Origin: Capitulum mitella | Lineage: Eukaryota; Arthropoda; Thecostraca; Pollicipedomorpha; Pollicipedidae | Direction of reading: 5' to 3' | NCBI GenBank assembly: GCA_030062745.1 | Contig: CP099849.1 | Coordinates: 27,200,024 to 27,264,023, forward strand | DNA: 64,000 nt | In this document: one piece after another, positions 57,901-64,000 of the stretch | How the letters are laid out: the number at the start of each line of letters is the position of its first letter | How positions within the stretch are numbered: position 1 is the first letter of the stretch | The notes under the pieces: generated by a model | What the model was told of the DNA's origin: nothing | Databases searched by the model: none | Seen by the model: the letters and a program-made list of their open reading frames with translations, nothing else | Program-made: the position numbers and the translations under genes

Positions 57901-60900
57901 ACAATCGCGGAGTAGACTTGTTGACAATATTCGTCAGCTGATAAACGTTGACGGCAAGCTGGCGGCAATGGTTCAGTATAAAGGCCAGCTGACTTTGGTC
58001 TCTTTTGGGACAAAAGTATTGAATTATGCGTAAGTTTGATATGACTTAAAATTATAAATTACCCAGTCGTCATTTTTCAGGCTAAAAGATATCAAAGTTA
58101 TTGTCATTTATACTGAAACAGCCAGCTGACGGCAGTTTTCAATGTTGTCTCAAGTTAGTCACGGATTGCTTACCACCGCCACACGGTTCCCCGCCAAGAT
58201 CATTCAAGGCTGTTGAGCACATGATTACTGCCGCCATGGCCTTGGATCTGTGATGTCCATGGGGTGATGGAGTGGTGACTGATTCTTGACTGGCCTGAAA
58301 TTTTAACTACCTGACACTAAAATGTCCCATCAAGGCGTCTTTACGCCGCCACTGGAGTTCGAAAACCTTGACTCCGAGTCCGACGGTGCCTCAGCTTCGG
58401 AGGCAGAGGACAAGCCCGGTCTGGGTCACCCATGGCCACATCTAGAAACGTACTTTGAGTTTAAGGAGGAGGAGAAAAACGTCATTTTTACGTAGGTCCT
58501 GTGCCGACCGAAAGATGTTATAATCAAGGGTCACAAGAGTAGCCTTTTAAACCTAGAGGCACATATCAAGAGGAAGCATTATTTACGGTATTTCCAGGTG
58601 AGAACAGAATTTGCACAATAAGTTGTGAGTAGTGAAGCATAATTATGAAGCTTGTCGACTATTGCTTGGACTATTTGCCTTAACCATATTCTCTGCAGGC
58701 AGTGAGATTCACATTATCCTGGGGGGGGGGGGCAGATCTGCGGTAATCTACCTTTCGGCCGACGCTTACGCGTAATTTTTGGAGACGCGGAAGTGGCAAC
58801 ACAAGTTGTGTGAACAGTTTAGCCCATTCAGGTATTTTTCTAAGCACTGGCCCCTACTGGATGTGTAAACTGACTTGGTTAGGTAACTCTTGAATTTTGA
58901 TTCAGTTGACACATGTTTGCCTTCAGCCGATACGAGCTAACCAAACCAAAAAACAGGCAAACTGAACCTAACAAAAAATTAGTTTTACATGCCCATCTAG
59001 GGCAATCCCTGCAACCATACAGTAAGTTTTAGGTTAGGTTAGGTTAAATCATTTTTAACTTGGAGGACAGGCTACGTTGTCCATGCGATTCGAGTTACCA
59101 CTCCTGCGTTCCCGAAAAAAAATATCAACTGGCCGAAACACCTTCCGGCTGACACATTATTTCTTGTAGACGTAGAAGTGAGGATCCAAACTCAAACATG
59201 ATATGAGCCGTTGCCACTTTTGCACCTTCGAAAAATATGCGTTGGCCGAAAGGTGAAGATTACCAATTCTGCCCCCTCCCCTCCCCGCCCTTCCAGAGAT
59301 CTCGAGATTCATTCGTCCAATGTTGATGGGATGAATGCCATTTAATATGTTTCAACGAGATCTCCAATTCCGGACCCCAAAAATTCAAAAATTGAGAAAA
59401 TAGGACGTGGTGGCAAACAAACTCCAAAATTTGGGGATTTTTGAAAGGTCACTGCGGCCGTGTTTACCAACCAATTTTCATGGGAATAACACGGTTCAGC
59501 TTGGAATGTCCAAGTCTTTTATATACCGAAAGCTGAAATTTAAAACAGAAAACCATAGGCAGTTCCAAGGAGGGCAAGCAGGGTGATTTTTGAAATAAGA
59601 AATTTCCTTTGTTTTTGTTTGTTCTGGGTGATATAAACATCAGATGTACAACTAGCAAGCCAGTTTAAGTTTATATGTAGCGCAGAGGTGGATCCAGGTA
59701 AACAAAATTGGGAGGGCACCATAAGCACAGTAGTGTGCTCCCCCATTTTTTCAGTACCTGGGTGTGCGTTCGCCTGAAAATGTGTGTGCATGCGCATTAT
59801 TTAGGATGTGTATGACTATATAAATGAGTCAGTGATCTTTATTTCTACTCAGAATGTCACGATAGTGAACCGCACAACTTTGCAGCTTCACGCACAGCAC
59901 ATTACCGCCGAAAACGGGGGCTTGGAACCGACTCTGCGGGACCGATTTTTTTTTAAATGTTGACAAAACACATGTGTATCAATTCCATGAAATGCCAGAA
60001 AATCTTGTGGCGCTGCGGCAAACCGTGTGGGAGCGACAAGCAAAAAGACACGGGTAGCAGAATCTGCCCCCCCCCCCACAGGGAATAGGGTTAAATGAAG
60101 TGTTTTTAACCCATCTCCGGCCGGGCTCAGAATGCCCTTTGCCCGGCCGGAGGGGGAGCGCGGATTTCCGCACCTCCCAGGATCTCGGCTCCCATATATC
60201 GCGCGGAAAAAAGGAAAACACCGGCGGAAAGGTTTTGTCAAACCGAGACGAAAACATTCAAGAGTTTTGACCTCAGGTCAATTTTGAGGCCACCAGACGC
60301 CATGAAAGGTCAAAACACGTCCTTGGAATTAGGTAAATAGACACAATACCTTGTCCCTGAAAAGCTGAACTTAAGCGACATATACTGAACCGTAAGACAA
60401 TAGCGAGTTCATTGATATCAATTTTGGCCTTTCACAGGGGTCAGGTCAGGTCACGTCATCGTTCCAAAATGTTCCACTTGTGAACGGCTAACATCCTCCG
60501 TTGCATCTTACTTATGACCATGTTTTTATAGCTAATTTGTCTTTTCAAGGGTGCTGAAGAGGTACTAAAGCACCTTTTTTAGTCTTTTATTTCACAAAAA
60601 TAAAATCCATATCAGTCATGTTTTTTTGAGTCCTTCGTCGTTTGGTATTAAAAAAACGTCAGGTAAATCAGGAATCTTACCTCCACGCATGCGCTCGTAC
60701 ACAAACTAATACACACTCATAATTTCAAAACAAAACAAGAAGTTCGCGAGACCGAAACGAGCTCTGAACGGAGACCATTATGTTTAGGGCGGATACTTCG
60801 AGAGGCATTGTTGATCAAACCCAGTCGATAGATGTCCGCTGTTTGTCGCATTTTGCATGCGTCCGCTCCAGCGCCGGTTGTTCCCGCTCCGTCGGCGCCG

Positions 60901-63681
60901 CGGGCAATGAACAGGAATTCGTTGGTTTGAACACCGTGGCTAACACAGTGGTAGAATACCCGCCGTGGCTGTTGTCCCGGCGCCGCCGACTCTACAACGG
61001 CTGGTGAGGGCAGTGGGCAGCTAGCGGAGTGTTTTGGGTAAGCGCTTTTTGTTTCTTCCCTTTGCATATGGAATGCGTTTTACAACCACAAAGCAGCATA
61101 AAAGACTTAAAACCCGCGTTCGCTTGGTTTTCACTGCATTTAAAAAAGTAACGGAATAACGGAGTAACGGTAACTTCCGTTACTTTTCAAGGCAGAGTAA
61201 CGGAGTAACGAGTAACGGACTGGCTTTTTTGAGTAACGAAGTAACGAGTAACGAAGTTACATTTTTTAGTAACGATGCCCACCTATGGTAAATAGTCACG
61301 AGGCTGCCTTGGATGTGGAATGTCATGTAGCTGATGGTGATGGTTTTATGGGAGGGGAAGGGGGAATGTATTGTACCTTCGAGCTACGTTCATGCATGTT
61401 CTACATTGCAGGCTTGTCCCTGCACGTAACGTGCTGGTTTTGTGAGGCACGTACCTGCCAGCGTTATCTAAACAGGACGTGCCAGCGGCGGAGTTCTGCG
61501 GCTGTTTAACGGCCGGTTTCAGCGTGTGAATCAGCCGCCTTCCACACGGTGCTTGTCCGCCGACAGGCGAACTGGCGAACCCGGGGCGGAGCATACCCGG
61601 GGGCACGCTGCCGGCGCAGGCCATCTCCTTCTGCACGTACCTGGTGCTGTTCTTTCTGACGGCAGCCACCTCCTCACACTTCCTGCTGGTCAACAACTAT
61701 ACCTACATGATGGACATCAACTACTGGTCGGGCTTCGTCTTCGTAGGTGAATGAGGGCGGTGTTGTATTAGGAGGTGGTAGTGAGGCACGATTTGCGAAG
61801 TACCGCGGTGATTATGACGTAAGTACAACGCTGCATCGCTGTGACATTGCAGGGCCATTGCGCGAGGGACAAAGGTGTGTTGTCTTAACTGCAGAGCCTT
61901 GCTAGCCGTTGCGGCGGCAAGACGTCGACCATATCTCCTGACCTGCCGTTTGGCCGGCTGCCACCTGTCCGTGTCAGGGCACATGTGTTTACTGCTGTCG
62001 TGTTTCTGTCTCCGCTGTGTCAGACGCGTGGGAGCCCAGTGTCGTCCTGAACGCCCGGTCTGCGGGCCAGTCACGGAGTCCATCCTGGCCCTCTTTGTGT
62101 TTGGTATTCTAGCCATGGTGTTGGACAGCCTAAGTAATCCGTCCCTGGTTCTTGAGCCGTCGTCCAGCCATATTGTGTCAGTCGTATTAACCTGCTGGTG
62201 GTGTATGTTTTCCAGGCATCGTTCTGGCTACGGTCTCCGCCAGCCTCAGTAATCTGATGGGTGCCAGTCGCGTTCTGGACGCACTGGTGAAGGACAAATT
62301 GTTCGGTACGTGGTCTGCCTATTCATGCCGTACTAAATGCCTTATTAAATTAGACTGAACCCTTTGCTCGAGAAAGGTGTCATTTTGTAATGAATGGCAA
62401 CATTGTATATATCCGCAAGTTCTGTATTACAGGTTGACTTGTGCTTTTGGCACACAAGATCGGGATGTGTTGTAGCCGACTCTGTGGTGTTCATTTCCTG
62501 TGCGCCGCTTCACCGTCTCCATTGTTACCATGTGGGTCCTCATGTCCTCCATGAGAGCCCGGTCTGACGTCATGTGGCGGCGGTGTCTCCCCTGACCCGA
62601 GACTCGGGCCCGCACTAGCCGCGCGGCCTGACCTGATATGACCTGATGTGGCGGCGGTGTCTCCCCTGACCCGAGACTCGGGCCCGCACCAGCCCTGTGA
62701 CCTGGCCTCGGCTGACTGGCGCCGTCCGGTCACAGGGAACCTGCAGCAGCTGGTGACCAAGACCACGTGGCGCGGTAACCCGCTGGGCTCGCTCACGCTC
62801 TGCTTCGTCGGCGTGCAGCTGGTGCTGCTGGTCGGTTCGCTGAACCAGATAGCGCGCTTCACCTCCATTTTCTTCCTCATGTCATACTTCGCCGTGCATC
62901 TGGCCACGCTGGGCCTGGAGTGGGCGTCGGCGCCCAACTTCAGGTGAGTGGGCGGGCGCTTCACTGAACCGGCATCGTGGTCGGCCAACGACATTCCAAA
63001 GACGGCTCGTATGTACGCGCAGAAGTGGGACGTTGGAGGTTGCTGCCATGGCGATGTGGGGTTGGTGTTTGAAAAGATGTGATGGGTCGTGTCACAGTTT
63101 TGTATTCTTTGGTGAAATACATCGTTAGGTAGCGTGAGTTTTTGCCGTTTTTGGTGCATTGTTCTCACACCGTTGTGTGTCTGTGCGTGCGAGCGTGCGT
63201 GTGTGTGTGCGCATGCGCGTGCACGCGCGGGCGTGCTCGTGCGCGTATTTGGTAAGGGGTATTTGCTTTCGACAGGACACACCATGGGCAGGAAGTCATG
63301 GCTGCTGCCATGGCCCTTGGGCTGCGTTCGGCAGATGTACATTGTTAAATTCCTGCATATTTTGTTTAATAAGCGCACGCTGATGATATTTGGGACTGAT
63401 GACGGTTTGACGTGACACTGCCAGCCGTCGGCCGTCGGCAGGATCTGCCCTCCGCTTGACTGGCCACACTCTGTGCCCGCAGGCCGGAGTTTGCCTACTT
63501 CACGTGGCACACGTGTCTGGGCGGCATGGTGGGCACGCTGGCCATGTCGCTGCTGGTCAGCTGGTGGTGCATGCTGGTCTCCGTGGCCGTCTGCGTCCTG
63601 TTGGTCGTGCTAATTCATAACTTCTCGCCGGCCACCGAGAACAACTGGGGCTCGCTATCGCAGGCGCTGATATTCCACCAG
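45913..63681 (+). CDS. SLC12A9: SLC12A9-type cation-chloride cotransporter family protein, 5' nine exons (continues past window)
   Basis: Exons: 45913-46183, 46500-46634, 48233-48367, 56555-56745, 57092-57308, 61567-61746, 62216-62305, 62736-62943 and 63483-63681, together 1626 nt (542 codons); all phases match and all introns are GT-AG. The ATG at 45913 follows the family length for the cytosolic N-tail. Membrane segments begin with [20 protein letters not shown], then [20 protein letters not shown] (exon 2). Family signatures include [89 protein letters not shown] and [12 protein letters not shown]. The exon 5 loop has NxS/T sites (QNST, VNAT, FNTS), consistent with a glycosylated extracellular loop. 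Vertebrate SLC12A9 (CIP1) is a poorly understood endolysosomal/plasma-membrane member that lacks clear K-Cl or Na-K-Cl activity. The C-terminal domain lies beyond the window. Confidence 0.93.
46196..46285. repeat. (AGTC)n microsatellite close behind the SLC12A9 exon 1 donor
   Basis: CAGTCAGTCAGT runs start about 12 bases into intron 1. Confidence 0.9.
47165..47600. repeat. 38-bp minisatellite in SLC12A9 intron 2, ~11 copies
   Basis: The unit contains TTCGGCCGGCCGACTGTAAC and TGACCGGACTAACGG; copies diverge towards the 3' end. Confidence 0.9.
48008..48275. repeat. 127-bp tandem duplication of the SLC12A9 exon 3 acceptor and exon start
   Basis: The true acceptor GCGTTCAG-ACATGATCAGCCGG (exon start 48233) has a decayed copy 127 bases upstream, GCGTTCAG-CATGATCAGCCGG (48106). 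The copy lacks one base, so splicing there would reach TGA at once. Confidence 0.82.
50765..50970. repeat. 40-bp minisatellite in SLC12A9 intron 3, ~5 copies
   Basis: CCCAGCC(G/T)TCACTGGGGCGG recurs at 50771, 50811, 50851, 50891 and 50931. Confidence 0.88.
51849..53085 (-). mobile_element. piggyBac-like non-autonomous element, copy B (SLC12A9 intron 3), inverted relative to copy A
   Basis: It is the same element as the one at 23451-24663 in opposite orientation, with similarity reaching both tips (CCCGCCCCCGACTGG at the left, GTCGTGCGCGGG at the right). The flanking duplication is TTAT on both sides (51845-51848 and 53086-53089) rather than TTAA. Short ORFs that look conserved between the copies (both spelling FFGKQDIT) reflect common descent of the element, not a demonstrated gene. 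Confidence 0.75.
53423..54166 (-). pseudogene. Frameshifted ORF of an uncharacterised, multi-copy (probably mobile) protein family
   Basis: The minus-strand ORF contains [48 protein letters not shown] and [19 protein letters not shown]. This order (LWYLxEEL...FDE, RAQxDLTA, YAERxVALIQ) recalls a family of uncharacterised multi-copy proteins in arthropods and cnidarians; that is from memory and not checked. After LLTKQERK the frame is lost at an A8 run (T8 on the plus strand, 53544-53551). In another frame the expected continuation [17 protein letters not shown] is present, so a one-base indel broke the C-terminus. Weakly coding-looking minus-strand fragments extend upstream to about 55645 (54234-54524, 54597-55028, 55249-55431, 55439-55645), suggesting a degraded longer gene. 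It sits inside SLC12A9 intron 3, opposite in strand, close to a piggyBac-like element. Function unknown. Confidence 0.5.
56320..56560. repeat. Degenerate triplication of the SLC12A9 exon 4 acceptor
   Basis: GATCGTGCGCGG...CTGACCCC...pyrimidine tract...GACAGG occurs at 56420-56475 and at 56504-56555 (true acceptor). A more decayed copy starts at 56320 and ends CGTCAGGG near 56384. Confidence 0.65.
57290..57480. repeat. Degenerate repeats of the SLC12A9 exon 5 end and donor
   Basis: The exon end GGCGCCAACATGTCAG-GTCAGTGG is followed by decayed copies around GGTGCCAAATGTCGGGTCAG, GGTGGCCCCATGTCGGGTCAG, GGTGCCAACTTGTCGGATCAG and GGCACCGACGTGTCTGGTCA. A GGTCA run at 57341-57360 has expanded inside. 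Confidence 0.7.
58322..58597 (+). pseudogene. Broken BED zinc-finger exon of the hAT transposase
   Basis: From the ATG at 58322 the frame runs 57 codons, acidic then [18 protein letters not shown], to a TAG at 58493-58495. The same frame continues with [24 protein letters not shown] and ends at a good donor (CAG then GTGAGA at 58598). The aromatic residues, Cys and HxxxxH match a BED finger (Cx2C...Hx3-5H). The stop codon falls exactly where the first zinc-binding cysteine is expected. The element therefore cannot make a normal DNA-binding transposase from this exon. Confidence 0.7.
58721..59285. mobile_element. Nested element with ~75-bp inverted repeats inside the hAT copy
   Basis: The left arm (poly-G, then GCAG, GGTAATCT, ACCTTTCGGCCGACGC, ending AAGTGGCAAC near 58800) is matched in inverted order by the right arm (GTTGCCACTTTTGCACC near 59209, GCGTTGGCCGAAAGGTGAAG, CCAATTCTGCCCC, poly-C). 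The arms agree imperfectly. The interior is AT-rich and has a second CTGGCCGAAA-type inverted motif. No coding content was seen and the target duplication is unclear. Confidence 0.6.
62560..62700. repeat. ~77-bp duplication before SLC12A9 exon 8
   Basis: GGCGGCGGTGTCTCCCCTGA...ACTCGGGCCCGCAC(T/C)AGCC occurs twice, ending about 40 bases before the acceptor. Confidence 0.8.
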
Positions 63682-64000
63682 GTAAACGGCCGGGCCGGTG
63701 CGTGCCGTCACAGATCGCCCCGGTCTGTTACCGGCTACGTCAGTTTGGGGTATTGTGCCTTGCCTTGCTTTTGGGAGTAGTTTCTTCCACCGAAGGGAAC
63801 AGCTTTGTGTGCATGCGTTTTTGAGAAGCTCTCGTTGCGCGTATAAAATCCTGAGTCGCCGTGCCGGTATCCTCAGTTTGCGATTGCACTTTCGAGATTT
63901 TACGTTATCTGTCCGTCACAGTCAGCTAGGGACTGATTTTGCTTGGTACTCTGGGCTGCGTGCCGCTGTCGACGATGCCGGTCGGGGGGTGCTCATGATC

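Larger units (their letters stand above)
57593..61287. mobile_element. hAT-type DNA transposon, 3.7 kb, in SLC12A9 intron 5
   Basis: The ends are perfect 12-bp inverted repeats, CATAGGTGGGCA. They are flanked by a perfect 8-bp target-site duplication GTAAATAG at 57585-57592 and 61288-61295; an 8-bp duplication is the hAT hallmark. About 200 bp inside each end are many direct and inverted copies of CCGTTACT/AGTAACGG, as expected for subterminal transposase-binding repeats. An exon-like stretch at 58322-58597 resembles a BED zinc finger but has an in-frame stop. No DDE/RNase H-like or C-terminal dimerisation sequence could be recognised. The copy therefore looks non-autonomous, but its perfect target duplication argues for fairly recent insertion. 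Confidence 0.9.

Noticed and set aside
59032-59048. Interstitial telomere-like (TTAGG)3
   Set aside because: Only about three units inside a transposon; too short to mean a telomere relic, though it fits arthropod sequence.
60115-60152. Perfect 12-bp hairpin CTCCGGCCGGGC
   Set aside because: Real inverted repeat, but there is no T tract or gene context to call it a terminator or RNA; left as a structural curiosity.

Overview
Eukaryotic, almost certainly arthropod, nuclear DNA. The best-resolved gene is a complete ortholog of the Drosophila Ste20-type kinase Misshapen (Msn). Its reading frame is split over 24 exons with consensus GT-AG junctions and matching phases, and the protein follows the insect version more closely than the vertebrate TNIK/MINK1/MAP4K4 versions. 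GC-rich coding islands, AT-rich introns, many intronic minisatellites and DNA transposons suggest a crustacean-like genome. A barnacle is my guess, but the species cannot be read from the sequence. Nothing prokaryotic was seen.

Layout. 1-5.4 kb: no recognised gene, a 35-bp GC-rich minisatellite and a degenerate ~260-bp tandem repeat rich in TGACCT. 5.58-7.50 kb (+): five exons of the N-terminal half of GTDC1/QTMAN, the tRNA-queuosine mannosyltransferase; its 3' exons are not found. 8-10.5 kb: unassigned sequence and minisatellites. 10.56-43.86 kb (-): misshapen, running towards GTDC1, with the kinase domain in exons 1-9, a proline- and alanine-rich linker in exons 10-16 and the CNH domain in exons 17-24. 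43.9-45.9 kb: divergent intergenic region. 45.9 kb to the window end (+): SLC12A9-type cation-chloride cotransporter, nine exons, continuing past the edge.

Mobile DNA lies in the introns. A 1.2-kb element with piggyBac-like ends occurs twice in opposite orientations (23.45-24.66 kb and 51.85-53.09 kb). A 271-bp hAT-type MITE is at 24.9 kb. A 3.7-kb hAT element with perfect 8-bp target duplications lies in SLC12A9 intron 5 (57.59-61.29 kb); it carries a broken BED-finger exon and a nested inverted-repeat element. A frameshifted ORF of an uncharacterised multi-copy family is at 53.4-54.2 kb.

The most unusual signal is a class of tandem repeats sitting exactly on exon-intron junctions. At four donors (GTDC1 exons 2 and 5, msn exons 15 and 16) the repeat unit contains the exon end and/or the 5' splice site itself. 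At GTDC1 exon 5 the donor core GTGAG recurs ten times at an exact 52-base period. A degenerate version occurs at SLC12A9 exon 5, and acceptor-side versions occur at msn exon 6 and SLC12A9 exons 3 and 4. I know of no described element class that does this; it resembles the raw material of the tandem-duplication (AGGT) model of intron gain.

Three reading frames (GTDC1 exon 4, msn exon 14 and the 53.5-kb ORF) each need a one-base correction in or near a homopolymer or GC-rich run. Uncorrected long-read assembly errors are therefore at least as likely as real mutations.
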